A stretch of 64,000 nt of DNA from Rhodocollybia butyracea (Eukaryota; Basidiomycota; Agaricomycetes; Agaricales; Omphalotaceae). Where the stretch lies: positions 1 through 64,000 of the forward strand of contig JADNRY010000117.1 of the NCBI GenBank assembly GCA_015501585.1, written 5' to 3'. The notes under the pieces were generated by a model. It searched no databases. It was not told where the DNA came from and saw nothing but the letters and a program-made list of their open reading frames with translations. Shown one piece after another: positions 10,029 to 20,265 of the stretch (within the stretch, counting starts at the first letter, position 1; the number at the start of each line of letters is the position of its first letter). The translations under genes and the position numbers were made by a program.

Positions 10029-10745
10029 ATGGACGTGAAACCCGTGGTGTTCTACAGCCAAGCTCTGGACATTTGTCGTTCACTTGGTTCTTTTTCTCTG
10101 CTTGCTCGATGTTTCTTCTACCTTTACCGGTAACACTCTGGAGCATATCTATGTACTCTCATCCTAGTGGTCCTAGCATGGTGTGCTCACTATATGTGTA
10201 CTGGGCAATTGCATGCCTTGGCCTGTGTATGTGAAATTTCCTCATTTTTTAAGTAGAAACTAACACTTCAATCAGTGAATTGGCTATGCCCTCAAGCTTT
10301 GAATATAGTACGCTATCAGACATTCAAAATTCCGTGGACTTTTCGCCGTGACCACGCCTCCCACATGCGTATTGATCGATTGGCAAAAGTGTACATTCAG
10401 GCTCATGAGACCGGGATACCTTGGCACAACAGTTCAAAATTCTCCATCTTTATTAATCTTGCTTCAATTAATACCATTTCGCTTGGTATGTTTGTGAACT
10501 GTCTGCCAACGCACCTGGGCTCAGATGAAGTAATTTGTATAGTTGTTACTCCAGAGACCACCGTCCACGATATCAGGGAGGCCCTGGGCCATCGCGGTCA
10601 CTCACGATGTCAAGAACATGGTAATGTATATTTGTTGGGGGTTCGGCAACCCTTGCAAAGTTCCAGTACTATGAAACAGCTCAAAGTCCAAGCGCTCAGC
10701 CATTTTATTATTGCACCACGGATTTTGGGAGGTGTCCCTTGTAAG
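10029..10745 (+). CDS. possible upstream exons of the hAT gene or a separate spliced ORF
   Basis: An ATG at 10029 opens 33 codons (MDVKPVVFYSQALDIC...) ending at a GTAACA donor at 10130. Open sequence resumes at 10275-10739 (with RDHASHMRIDRLAKVYIQAH) and ends at a GTAAGT donor at 10740. An intron-like segment also lies at 9970-10022 (GTACAT to TGCAG). The domain is unrecognised. Its position immediately before hAT exons and the matching intron style suggest it is the N-terminal part of the same transcription unit, but frame continuity could not be proven by eye. Confidence 0.35.
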
Positions 10746-10789
10746 TGAAACAGTTTATTCCTTCATAATTAATTTAACCTTCTCAAATA

Positions 10790-13150
10790 GCACTTGCCGA
10801 AACCAATGGCTGGGAACAGTGTGCAGAAAACCCTGATGGATCCCTCAAGGATGCCGCCGACATTGATTTTGGAACAGATCCAGGCGCCAATGACAATCCA
10901 GCAGGTGCAGGTTCTGGTCACTTGTTACTAAATTGTGCTTATTCCTCATATTTTTAGGGCCTTCTACACGTCAACCTCGCGGGAAGGATAAACGTATGCA
11001 TGAAGCAATCCTCATGGAGCAGGAGACAGAGGGGAGTCCCAAACCACGCAAGCGCAAATCTGGGAGGCGGCAAGGTACCAAGTCTAATGGTAAACAGAAA
11101 GCTGGGACTGTTTCTGACCCCGACGATCATGTATATTTGGAATCTGAGACAGAAACCGAAATAGATAGTGATGGGAACGCTGAGATTACACTTGAGGAGG
11201 TATGATGCTTTTTATTATTTATCCCTGATGAAGTCTTTACATTTACTCAGCTTGCGGATGGTCTTCCAAGTAGAACAATACCTGAGGGGACCGCGCGGGG
11301 TAGAAAAAAGCATCCTAAACGCAAGAAACAGCGAACAAATAATGAAGAACCCTCATCCGCTATTCCAGAGGTGGTAGCAAGTAGTTCAAGCAAGGAAATC
11401 AGCCAGAAGTCACCGAAGAAGGTTTGTGATTTTTTTTTTTATGTATCTGTAGTTAGTGTTAATATATTAGCAGCAACGGAATCCCATATGGCATTTCTTT
11501 CAACAGGTACCTGCTCCATCATCGAGAGTCATCCAAGAGGAGGGTGATAAGCACTACCGCTGCGGTCACGGAGAGTCGACCAAAGTTTTACGAGTTTCCA
11601 AGGCAATGAAATACTCGACAAATGGTAAAGTAGTCTGGATTTTACATGTTCTGGAGATTGATACATGTAACCTCAGGTCTGACCACTCACTTGAAGGATT
11701 TTGTACCCGATATGTATAGGTTTTGGTCCATACTGTACAGTCGAAAGTCAGCGCCATCTGCAGAGGAGATTGAAGTTGCTGAGGGGAGAAAAGTATTCAG
11801 TGATCGTCCTGAGCTCTTGAAGTATCTTGACTCCATTACTTCTTCTGTTGAAAGGCAACAGACTCTTCAGGAAGCATTCAGGCATGCCGCAGATAGCAAA
11901 CTTGTAAGTCCATCAATTGATTTTACGCCATAAGGGGGATGTACAATACTCATGGATGATACTATATTTCTAGGGCAACTGGGATCAAGCAAAGTTTGAG
12001 AAGCTCCTAATTGAGTGGCTTGTCAGCTGTGACCAGCCATTTCAAGAAGTGGAGCGAGCTGAGTTCCGTGCCCTTCTTGATTATGTACATTACCGCTCAA
12101 CACCGCTCAATATTCCATCTGCGGATACTGTTCACCGTCGAATCATGAAAAAAGGGCAAGACATGGAGAAAGAACTCCTTGAATTTTTCAAGGTAAGATT
12201 CCGGCCGTGAAAAATACATACATCCATCCCACCAGACTCATATAGAACCTCGAATGCAAAGTATCACTATCCCTAGATGCATGGACATCGTCAAACGGGT
12301 ATGCCTTTATTGCATTGATTGCCCACTATGTCACAAACGATGGTAAGCTTGGTAAGTACAAGGTTTTACTAGACGGTCCGACCGTCCATCTACTCCGGCT
12401 TATCAGTTCCAGAGGAAATCCTTATTGACTTTCATGAGCTTGTGGGGGAACACTCAGGTAGTAATATGGCTGGTGTAGTATGGGCTACACTTGAAAAATT
12501 CAATCTTGTTGGCCGGGTAATGATATTGCTTTTCTCTGGTGTAATTTACTAACCGCGAGTTGAATAGATTCTTGCATTTATGATGGATAATGCCTCCAAT
12601 AATGATACATTGGTGGATGAAATTGAGCGCAAGTGTCATGCTAAAAATATTCCATTCAATGCAACACATTCTCGCCTTCGTTGCATGCCGCACACTGTTC
12701 ATCTGGCGGTTCTCAAAGTAAGTATTTAAGATCTTTGAAACATCCTCTGACTCTGCCTTTGCTTCTCAGCTTTTGGAGGCCATCGGTGCGGTTGAAAAAG
12801 ACAGCAAGAAGAGTACTGAGCCGTACCAGGATGCAGTAACCTCTGTCCCGGGTGATGCGGACCTTGACGCAGCTGCGGCAGCCGTCGACGACCTTGAAAA
12901 TGACGATCCAAAACTTGCGGGTTGCTCAGGTATCAAAGCCAGTGTTTACAAGGTTTGCCAAGTTTGGCTACATTTATCCACATTTTAATCATGTTTTAGC
13001 TGCGCAAAATTGTACGCTCGGTTCGTTCCAGTCCACAGCGGCGCCAACACTGGTATCAAATCATCATGCCCACTGATGAAATCAATGTTGGCATCCATAT
13101 GCTTATTCTCGATGTCAAAACACGATGGTCATCAACACATCAGCTTATAG
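10790..13150 (+). pseudogene. BED/hAT-family transposase, multi-exon, C-terminally truncated
   Basis: About ten short exons are separated by GT-AG introns of roughly 50-90 bp. In order: a basic, acidic low-complexity N-terminus; a BED-like segment (YRCGHGESTK to GLTTHLKDF, 11560-11710); a helical region; the first RNase H-fold Asp in SLDAWTSSNGYAF (Asp codon 12276-12278); MDNASNNDTLVDEIE with the second Asp (12586-12588); RLRCMPHTVHLAV; an acidic linker; and the conserved hAT stretch ending DVKTRWSSTHQL (to about 13145). hAT transposases cut and paste DNA as dimers using a DDE site. The third acidic residue and the C-terminal dimerisation region should follow but the sequence becomes non-coding at 13150. 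The element is therefore dead. No terminal inverted repeats or 8-bp duplication were found. Confidence 0.8.
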
Positions 13151-13389
13151 ATAGTTCTGTCCAATCTGGGTGCCATTGACAGACTTTCCAGATTGAGCAA
13201 CCTTTTCCATATTCTTCCTGATTGGATGAAATTTTCCAAAGTGGAAAAAAAAAAATCCATACTGATCAGCCTTTTCCAAACTCTGCCAAAGTGAGGAAAT
13301 CTCTACACAATGGTCACTTATGGAAGCTGTCTGGTCATTTTCAGGAATATGTACATGAGGCCCACGAGTTGTGCCTTTTGCTGATGGTC

Positions 13390-13394
13390 ACCGT
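13390..13394. repeat. target-site duplication of copia1, left (ACCGT)
   Basis: ACCGT precedes the 5' LTR and is repeated at 18835-18839 directly after the 3' LTR. A 5-bp duplication is the normal footprint of Ty1/copia integrases. Confidence 0.85.
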
Positions 13395-13667
13395 TGTTGG
13401 AATATACAAGCGGAGTCATATTCAGACTCATGCTTAGTCATTCCGAGTCATATCGAGTCATACAGACTCATGTTGGTAGTAATGGAGGAAAGTCATTACA
13501 AGTCATGACTCTAGTCAATATGAGTCATTTCTAGTCAGTAACTTATATAGTAGAATATTCTCATGTATCAAATGTTAGTATAAATACAGGCTCAGAGAAC
13601 CTATTCTCTATCGCTAAGAGCACTTTTTCCCCCACCAATATTTAGTTAAGCTTATCACCTTTCAATA
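13395..13667 (+). repeat. copia1 5' LTR
   Basis: It starts TGTTGGAATATAC and ends CACCTTTCAATA. The U3 part holds at least seven GAGTCAT/GACTCAT words, including one perfect TGAGTCA at 13521-13527. A TATA box TATAAATA lies at 13579-13586. The end is CAATA rather than CA, giving imperfect TGTTG/CAATA terminal repeats. Confidence 0.92.
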
Positions 13668-13680
13668 GGTTATGGGCCCC
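13668..13680 (+). promoter_or_regulatory. copia1 primer-binding site for half tRNA-iMet
   Basis: GGTTATGGGCCCC abuts the LTR. It matches 11 of 12 bases of the complement of the initiator-tRNA anticodon stem-loop (GGTTATGAGCCC, from general knowledge of tRNA-iMet). Drosophila copia and Ty5 are known to prime with such an internal half-tRNA. The second copia element has the same motif (60627). Confidence 0.75.
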
Positions 13681-13797
13681 GACCTTAACTAAATAATACA
13701 ACAACATTTATCCTTGACAATACAACTTTGATCAACAATCTGTCCACCAACGATAAGCTCTAGAAATTCCCAAAACTCTGAATTATAACATACGAAA

Positions 13798-16700
13798 ATG
13801 TCGTCAGCAAACTCCAGTAACTCCAAACTCGGTGATTACTTTTTACGGCTACCCAAGCTTAATGCCGATGGGTCCAATTGGGTCATTTATAAGGATCGAT
13901 TCATATTTGCAGCAGAGGCTGCTGGTCTTGAGGATTATATCCCTGAGTCCAGCAAACCACCTACTAAGCCTTCTGTAGCTGATCCAAATGCTGGGCCAAC
14001 TTCATCTGAGAAAACTGCCATTGAGGCTTGGGAGAAGCAGATGAAAACATGGAATTCAGAGTCAGCAATACTGAAGCAGGGTATAGCAAGCACTATACCT
14101 GATTCATTATTTTTGAAGGTTAAAGGAGAGAAGACTGTTGGAGCAATGTGGAAGAAATTAGTTGATGAACATCAGGGAAAGTCAAGAATGATGGTAGTGG
14201 ACTTACGGCGTAAGCTTCAGAATGAACGCTGTGAGAGCGATGAAGATGTGCGGGATTACATAACCCGTGTAATTACTATTAGGGAGGATCTAGTCTCTAT
14301 GAATGCAGACCCTGGTGATGACAACTTTGTTGCAATTATTATGTCTGCACTTCCTCCATCATATGATCCATACCTGGCAGCACTCACTGCAACTGCAACA
14401 CTTGTAAACCAACAACTCAGTGTGGATACCTATATTAGAGGTATCTTGGATGAATCTGACCGCCGGAAACTTGGAAACCGGAACTCCAAAAGTGGAGCAA
14501 AGGAAGCAGCATATAATGCTGGACCTTCAAAGAAGTTTGGAAACAAGAAGTCAGTTAAATGCTATAACTGTGGAAAGACAGGGCATATGAAGAAGGATTG
14601 CTTTGCTGAGGGAGGTGGAAAGGCTGGTCAATGGCCTAAACACTGGAAAGGCAAAGGCAAATCAACTCAAGCAAACACAGCCACCACCAACAATGAAGAT
14701 TTTGCATGGTATGCACATGCACTCTCAGATGATGTATGGGAATTAAAAGTTCAGGAGAATATATCAGGTTATCAAGAACCTAAAAATGAGATTGATGAAC
14801 AACTGGAAGGGTTGGGAGCCATCTATGTGAATGATGAGTTCTTGTGGGACTCCAATAATGAGTCCAATAGATCCAGTGTTCAGTCAATAAAAGAGTTTGA
14901 ACTTCCCCATGACAGTGACTCTGATGATGGTAATTCAATGCCAGACCTTCAGAGTGTGTCTACATCATTGGATGCCCCAGACAACTGGAGAACAGAAGAG
15001 ATTTGGGATGATGAAGCCTGGTTCAGCGATATTGATGAACTCGAAGTTCCGGACCTACAAGAGGTAGAAGACTTGGATAATGAGGAAGGACCCCTGGAAA
15101 CCTCCTCAAATGGACCTATTTTAGTGGAACTCAGCATTCCAGACCCAGATGCTATACAAGGACAGCAATTACAAGACATTGATTATGAAGAAATCAATGT
15201 GGATGATTTTGGAAAGGCATACACTAGGTATAACAGTATTTTTCTTGCAAATGCTGACAAGATTCCGGATGGTGTCACAGAGCTTTATGACTCAGGTGCA
15301 TCATGCCACATGTCCCCATATAGGGATAAATTTATCAACTTCACCTCTATTGCACCAAAAAGTATTAGATCTGCTGATAGTGGAACATTTGATGCAATTG
15401 GGAGAGGTGATATGCACGTTACCATACCTGGAAAGAAGAAAACAACTACAGTCCTAATTAAGGATGTGTTGTATGCACCAAAGTTGAGTGTGACACTCAT
15501 CTCAATAAGCCGGATTACTGCAGCAGGATGTTCCATAATGTTTCGGGACAATTTTTGCCGAATATATGGCAAAGGAGACAAAGTATTGGGTCAAATCAAC
15601 AGTACAAATGGATTGTATCAGGTCACCTACAAACCTGATAATGTGTATGGAATGGCTGCAAGACCTGAAAAAGTGACTGTGAATGAATTACACCGCCGAC
15701 TTGGTCATATTGCACCGGAAGCTTGCCGAAAAATGCTAAAGGATGGCCTGATTGAGGGCATCGAACTGGATGAATCAGAACCAGTCAAGTCATGTGACAC
15801 CTGTGAATATGCCAAGAAGACACGCAAACCAATTAACAAGGAGCGGGAGCTTGACCGAGCAGCAAAGATTGGAGATTTAGTACACTCAGATGTATGGGGA
15901 CCAGCCCCAGTACAAACTCCAAGCCACAAGAGGTATTATTGCACTTTTACAGATGATCATTCAAGATGGTCAACAGCATATATTCTTGCAACCAAGGATG
16001 AAACTTATGATGCTTTCAAACAATTTTGTGCATGGTTCTGGACTCAGAAGGAGATACGCATAAAGGTGTTAAGCTCAGACAGAGGCGGTGAATACCTGAG
16101 CAATTTATTCAGCCAATATCTGGCTGAAGAAGGGATTCAACGGAATCTCACTGTTCATGATACACCAGAGCACAATGGAGTGTCTGAAAGATTGAACAGG
16201 ACCCTACTGGAACGCATTAGGGCTATGCTATATGCCAGTGGATTACCCAAGAATTTATGGGGTGAGGCATTGAAGCATGCAATCTGGCTGAAGAACAGGA
16301 GTGGGACAAAGGCACTCGGAAATACAACTCCATATGAGGTAATGTTTGGTGAGAAACCAAATTTATCCAACATTAGGGAGTGGGGAGCAAAGGTTTGGGT
16401 CCATAATGACCGTGATAGCAAGTCAAAACTTGATGCGCGGGCACGGATTGGACATTGGCTTGGATTTGATCTTGTATCCAGTGGTCATAGAATTTATTGG
16501 CCTGAGACCAAGACAATATCAGTAGAAAGGAGTATAAAATTTGACAAGGATGCACCAACATTTGTTCCAGGTGGAATTAGGCATGAGGAGGAGGATGAAG
16601 GATTCATGCCAAATCCCATTGAACTGGAAACATTACAGATTCCAAATCCAGTACCTACACCAACAAAGCCATCTGTAGCACCCACAGGTCCAATTACACC

Positions 16701-17697
16701 AACTATCCCCAAACCTGTGTTACCAAGAAATAATCATCTTGGAACATTAAACTCAGAACTCAGTCACCAGAATATTATAGAAGGTTCTCGCAGAAGGACA
16801 ACAACAAGGAAAATACAGGATCTACTTACTGGAGAAGGACACACAGATAGCCGACCATCAGCACCACTTGTAACCCCGGGCATTCAACTTCCAACTACAA
16901 TTCCAGAGAATGAACCTGGTGAACAGGCACAAGACATCCAAATTGAATTTGGGCTGGCAGCAGCAGCAATTGAAGCCAAAGGTCTTGAGCCCTCCTATGA
17001 GGAGGCTAAGACCAGAGTTGACTGGCCCAAATGGAAAGAAGCCAGAGATACAGAATTAAAAACATTGTTAGATGCAGGAACTTGGGAAATTGTACCAAGA
17101 CCTGACAATCAAAATGTTGTTGACTGTAAATGGGCTTTGAAGATCAAAATGAAGAATGGTCTTGTTGATAAATATAAGGCTAGGTTAGTTGCCAAGGGCT
17201 TCACACAAGTAGAAGGAGTGGATTTCTTTGAGACTTTTGCACCAGTTGCAAAGTTGGCATCATTGAGATCAATCCTTGCGATTGCAGCAAGGAATGATTG
17301 GGACATAGAAGTTTTTGATTTTCATGGTGCATTTCTTAATGCCACTTTCGAAGATAATGAAGAAATATTTATGGAACAACCTCCGGACATTGAACTTGCA
17401 GACAGAAACAAATATGTTCTCAAGCTCAAGAAAACTTTATATGGACTTCGGCAATCAAGCCGGAAATGGTATGAGATGCTAACCAGCAGTCTCGGGAAAC
17501 TTGGATTTTCTCCTCTTGAGAAAGATCATGCAGTTTTCAAGAAAATTATTGGAGATAACATTATTATTCTTGCTATCCATGTTGATGATGTTACAATCAC
17601 TGGAAGCTCACCAACTCTTATTCAGGAAACCAAAGTTGAAATATCCAAGGAATATGAGGTTACCTTCCTAGGACTATTGATTGGTTACTGGGAATGA
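13798..17697 (+). CDS. copia1 Gag-Pol (Gag, protease, integrase, start of RT)
   Basis: The 1299-codon frame begins MSSANSSNSKL. A UBN2-type Gag region spans roughly residues 20-235, with a CCHC zinc knuckle CYNCGKTGHMKKDC at 255-268. An unusually acidic spacer (about 300-480) precedes the aspartic protease DSGA (Asp498). The GAG-pre-integrase HHCC has His632, His637, Cys666 and Cys669. The integrase DD(35)E is Asp698, Asp761, Glu797. RT follows with FDFHGAFLN and HVDD (Asp1263-Asp1264). The frame ends at 17695-17697, beyond which RT and RNase H continue in another frame. The polyprotein makes virus-like particles and copies element RNA into DNA. Confidence 0.95.
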   Translation: MSSANSSNSKLGDYFLRLPKLNADGSNWVIYKDRFIFAAEAAGLEDYIPESSKPPTKPSVADPNAGPTSSEKTAIEAWEKQMKTWNSESAILKQGIASTIPDSLFLKVKGEKTVGAMWKKLVDEHQGKSRMMVVDLRRKLQNERCESDEDVRDYITRVITIREDLVSMNADPGDDNFVAIIMSALPPSYDPYLAALTATATLVNQQLSVDTYIRGILDESDRRKLGNRNSKSGAKEAAYNAGPSKKFGNKKSVKCYNCGKTGHMKKDCFAEGGGKAGQWPKHWKGKGKSTQANTATTNNEDFAWYAHALSDDVWELKVQENISGYQEPKNEIDEQLEGLGAIYVNDEFLWDSNNESNRSSVQSIKEFELPHDSDSDDGNSMPDLQSVSTSLDAPDNWRTEEIWDDEAWFSDIDELEVPDLQEVEDLDNEEGPLETSSNGPILVELSIPDPDAIQGQQLQDIDYEEINVDDFGKAYTRYNSIFLANADKIPDGVTELYDSGASCHMSPYRDKFINFTSIAPKSIRSADSGTFDAIGRGDMHVTIPGKKKTTTVLIKDVLYAPKLSVTLISISRITAAGCSIMFRDNFCRIYGKGDKVLGQINSTNGLYQVTYKPDNVYGMAARPEKVTVNELHRRLGHIAPEACRKMLKDGLIEGIELDESEPVKSCDTCEYAKKTRKPINKERELDRAAKIGDLVHSDVWGPAPVQTPSHKRYYCTFTDDHSRWSTAYILATKDETYDAFKQFCAWFWTQKEIRIKVLSSDRGGEYLSNLFSQYLAEEGIQRNLTVHDTPEHNGVSERLNRTLLERIRAMLYASGLPKNLWGEALKHAIWLKNRSGTKALGNTTPYEVMFGEKPNLSNIREWGAKVWVHNDRDSKSKLDARARIGHWLGFDLVSSGHRIYWPETKTISVERSIKFDKDAPTFVPGGIRHEEEDEGFMPNPIELETLQIPNPVPTPTKPSVAPTGPITPTIPKPVLPRNNHLGTLNSELSHQNIIEGSRRRTTTRKIQDLLTGEGHTDSRPSAPLVTPGIQLPTTIPENEPGEQAQDIQIEFGLAAAAIEAKGLEPSYEEAKTRVDWPKWKEARDTELKTLLDAGTWEIVPRPDNQNVVDCKWALKIKMKNGLVDKYKARLVAKGFTQVEGVDFFETFAPVAKLASLRSILAIAARNDWDIEVFDFHGAFLNATFEDNEEIFMEQPPDIELADRNKYVLKLKKTLYGLRQSSRKWYEMLTSSLGKLGFSPLEKDHAVFKKIIGDNIIILAIHVDDVTITGSSPTLIQETKVEISKEYEVTFLGLLIGYWE
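17673..17697 (+). other. frameshift joining the two copia1 pol frames
   Basis: The upstream frame (codon starts at positions 1 modulo 3) leads to TGA at 17695. From about 17673 the conserved RT sequence DWLLGM continues in the frame one base back. This is a net loss of one base. No slippery heptamer is visible, so a mutation or an assembly indel is more likely than programmed shifting. Confidence 0.75.
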
Positions 17698-18554
17698 AAG
17701 TAACAAGGGACCGGGCCAACCGCACCATCTCACTCTCACAGGAAGCCTTTATTGAATCAGCATTGAAGGAGATGAACATGGCTGATTGTAAGCCATTAGC
17801 CATGCCTATGGATCCAAATGTGCATTTGTCAAAGGATCAATGTCCAACTGATCCCATCGAAATTGCAGAAATGGCACATTTGCCCTTCCGCAAAGGAACA
17901 GGAAAAATTAATTGGGTGTCCATTGGGACACGCCCAGATTTATCTTATGCGGTTTCAGATATCTCCCAATATCTTGGAAATCCAGGACATGTGCATTGGG
18001 AAGCACTGAAGCGTCTTTTCCGGTATTTACAGGGAACAAAGCATTGGAAATTAGTCTTTGGAGGGCCAGACAGAACACATGGCCTAGAAGGATACTCTGA
18101 TGCAGACGGAATGTCACACGAGACACGCAGAGCAGTTTCAGGCTATGCATTTTTATTGGATGGTGGTGCCATCTCATGGAGTTCCAAGAAACAAGAACTT
18201 GTCACTCTGTCTACCACTGAGGCAGAATATGTGGCACTCACGCATGCAGCTAAGGAAGCTCAGTGGCTGCGCCAATTCCTGGAAGAATTATTTGGTCCCA
18301 TCAATGAACCATTCACACTCTATGGTGACAATCAATCTGCAATTGCACTTGCACATTCTCAAGCAGGTCAATTCCATGCGCGCACCAAGCATATTGATAT
18401 CAGATACCATTTCATACGCTACTGCATTGAAAATGGTAGTATTCAGTTACTTTATTGTCCCACTGAGGACATGGTTGCTGACGCCTTAACCAAGGCATTA
18501 CCAAGCTCGAAAGCAAAACATTTTGCAATGAGTCTTGGACTATCTCCCGCTTGA
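17694..18554 (+). CDS. copia1 Pol 3' part: end of RT and RNase H
   Basis: The 286-codon frame overlaps the first by four bases. It carries the RT connection (LPFRKGTGKINW, RPDLSYAVSDIS) and a copia-type RNase H with its acidic residues in EGYSDADG, STTEAEYVAL, GDNQSAIAL and KHIDIRYHF. The ADALTKAL motif near the C-terminus is typical of this family. The TGA stop lies inside the polypurine tract. The annotated ATG is probably not a true start; the protein should be part of the upstream polyprotein. Confidence 0.93.
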   Translation: MKVTRDRANRTISLSQEAFIESALKEMNMADCKPLAMPMDPNVHLSKDQCPTDPIEIAEMAHLPFRKGTGKINWVSIGTRPDLSYAVSDISQYLGNPGHVHWEALKRLFRYLQGTKHWKLVFGGPDRTHGLEGYSDADGMSHETRRAVSGYAFLLDGGAISWSSKKQELVTLSTTEAEYVALTHAAKEAQWLRQFLEELFGPINEPFTLYGDNQSAIALAHSQAGQFHARTKHIDIRYHFIRYCIENGSIQLLYCPTEDMVADALTKALPSSKAKHFAMSLGLSPA

Positions 18555-18561
18555 GGAGGAG
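18551..18561 (+). promoter_or_regulatory. copia1 polypurine tract
   Basis: TTGAGGAGGAG directly precedes the 3' LTR and overlaps the pol stop codon. It primes plus-strand DNA in LTR elements. Confidence 0.8.
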
Positions 18562-18834
18562 TGTTGGAATATACAAGCGGAGTCATATTCAGACTCATGC
18601 TTAGTCATTCCGAGTCATATCGAGTCATACAGACTCATGTTGGTAGTAATGGAGGAAAGTCATTACAAGTCATGACTCTAGTCAATATGAGTCATTTCTA
18701 GTCAGTAACTTATATAGTAGAATATTCTCATGTATCAAATGTTAGTATAAATACAGGCTCAGAGAACCTATTCTCTATCGCTAAGAGCACTTTTTCCCCC
18801 ACCAATATTTAGTTAAGCTTATCACCTTTCAATA
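18562..18834 (+). repeat. copia1 3' LTR
   Basis: 273 bp, apparently identical to 13395-13667, with TATAAATA at 18746-18753. It is followed by the ACCGT duplication at 18835-18839. Confidence 0.92.
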
Positions 18835-18839
18835 ACCGT

Positions 18840-19524
18840 TACTGCGGGGGTGACTGTAAATGTTCTATGCCCACTCTCACTACTATATACAGGTACAGAG
18901 ATATGGGTGCGTGACACGGGGCTATATAGCCTACAGGACACAAATGTTGTCTAGAATACTGTTCCATTTTCTTATGGCACACTTATATTGTACGGGTGAC
19001 AATGGTTTATGAGAAAACAAGATTATATTAATACAGCATCTCAGTAGCAACATTTCCATATCATGACTCATGTCTAACATCAGTGTTGTGCATCCGGAAG
19101 TGTGGGATTTCTGTTAGGGAATCCGATGAGTGTCCAATCAGGCGGTCAGTCCTGGGATCCAACACAAGTAGTTAGTGCGGTTGAACAAGGTATTAGATAC
19201 CTCGCAAACGCATGAGTACTACGGTACTACATGCAAGCTTATATACTGTACATACTGTATAGTATTGCTAATACAATGAGTAAGTACACGCACATATGAA
19301 CATACCGATCCGGCTAACTAATCTCCGGAGTTGCCACATGATATCGGCAATATACAACAGGAAGAACCCGGAAGAACTGCTGGCCTCTAAACACAGCAGC
19401 ATTGAGGTTAGATGTCTGCAGTACATATCCCAGATGCGCTACGTAGCCCGGCTGTTTCTAACTGGGACCCCGCCGGCTAAGCCTACCTCAGGCTACCTAC
19501 CAACAAGTGGAATATCATAAGCGC
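18840..19524. other. no gene seen
   Basis: Starts with GGGGGTGACTGTAAATG, the reverse complement of a CAGTCACC-family unit, so copia1 lies in such a repeat. Otherwise only short frames. Confidence 0.4.
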
Positions 19525-20042
19525 TGACTCAAGCATCTGTTTGACCATCAAGGTCATTGCCGCCGTCAAGTCCTTCAAGGTCTTGGCTGGCAGTGTTGTT
19601 GTTGCCTTGTGCCTCTCACATGGCCCTAGCAGGTTGGCAAATGGCTACATACTAGGGTAGTTAAAAAATAGTAAATAAGATACCAATAAAACATACCTGC
19701 GTCTTTTGCTTGTTGAGCCTTTTGCTGAAGCACCAAAGCCTTGAGGTCAATCCCGTTCTTCTTGGCAGGAGCTTTGGCCCCAGGTGCATTGGCACCAACT
19801 ACCTGCGCCGCCACTCGAGTCCTAGTTTTCAGTCCAGAATTGTTGGCAGCGGCAGCAACAGAAGCTCATGTTGCCTTGACAGCTAAGAAAGTTGAGAAAA
19901 AGAACATGTAAAAAAAATTAGCCAACAGGAAAGAGCAACAATACTAAGACACTCACTTGGAGTAATGGTGACAGTAGAAGCTAAGACAGGGACAAATAAG
20001 CAGGTGAAATATATATACACTAGAAGGAACATACCAGGCATT
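19525..20042 (-). pseudogene. spliced Ala-rich hypothetical gene with one in-frame stop
   Basis: The minus-strand start is an ATG at 20042. A seven-base first exon ends at a GTATGT donor. Exon pieces then read STVTITP, a segment with ASVAAAANNSGLKTRTR and PAKKNGIDLKALVLQQKAQ (19870-19696), and an acidic Asn/Gly/Asp-rich tail (QDLEGLDGGNDLDGQTDA) ending at TGA near 19527. Introns have GT-AG ends and about 50-90 bp. One TGA interrupts the third exon before ASVAAAA. A TATA sequence GTATAAAAGG lies about 95 bp upstream (20131-20145). Function unknown. The layout resembles the antisense gene at 38.3-39.6 kb. Confidence 0.5.
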
Positions 20043-20265
20043 TTGGTTTGGTTTGAGGACAAGAAGTGAGTGTAAAAAAGAGTGAGTGGAAGCAGAAAAG
20101 AAAAGAGAAAGATCAAAAAGTCCAGGGTCGCAGACACACCTTTTATACGCCACTTTTTGGCACCTTGATTGGTATCAGTATCATGCCTGAATTGAGTGGA
20201 ACCGCGAAATAAGTAGATTAAAACAAATTATAAAAAATGCATACTAAATATGGGCAGCACTATCT

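Larger units (their letters stand above)
13395..18834 (+). mobile_element. Ty1/copia retrotransposon (copia1), nearly intact
   Basis: The element has two 273-bp LTRs that appear identical by eye, a 5-bp ACCGT duplication, a primer-binding site right after the 5' LTR, one long gag-pol frame with a frameshift, and a purine tract GAGGAGGAG before the 3' LTR. Gene order is gag, protease, integrase, reverse transcriptase, RNase H, as expected for Ty1/copia (Pseudoviridae). LTR identity implies a very recent insertion. The site it hit, GGTCACCGTTACTGC, resembles the CAGTCACC repeats at 6.5-7.4 kb. Confidence 0.95.

Noticed and set aside
17660..17700. Programmed -1 frameshift in copia1 pol
   Set aside because: No X XXY YYZ slippery site or downstream structure is evident. 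Copia elements normally encode Pol in one frame through RT and RNase H.
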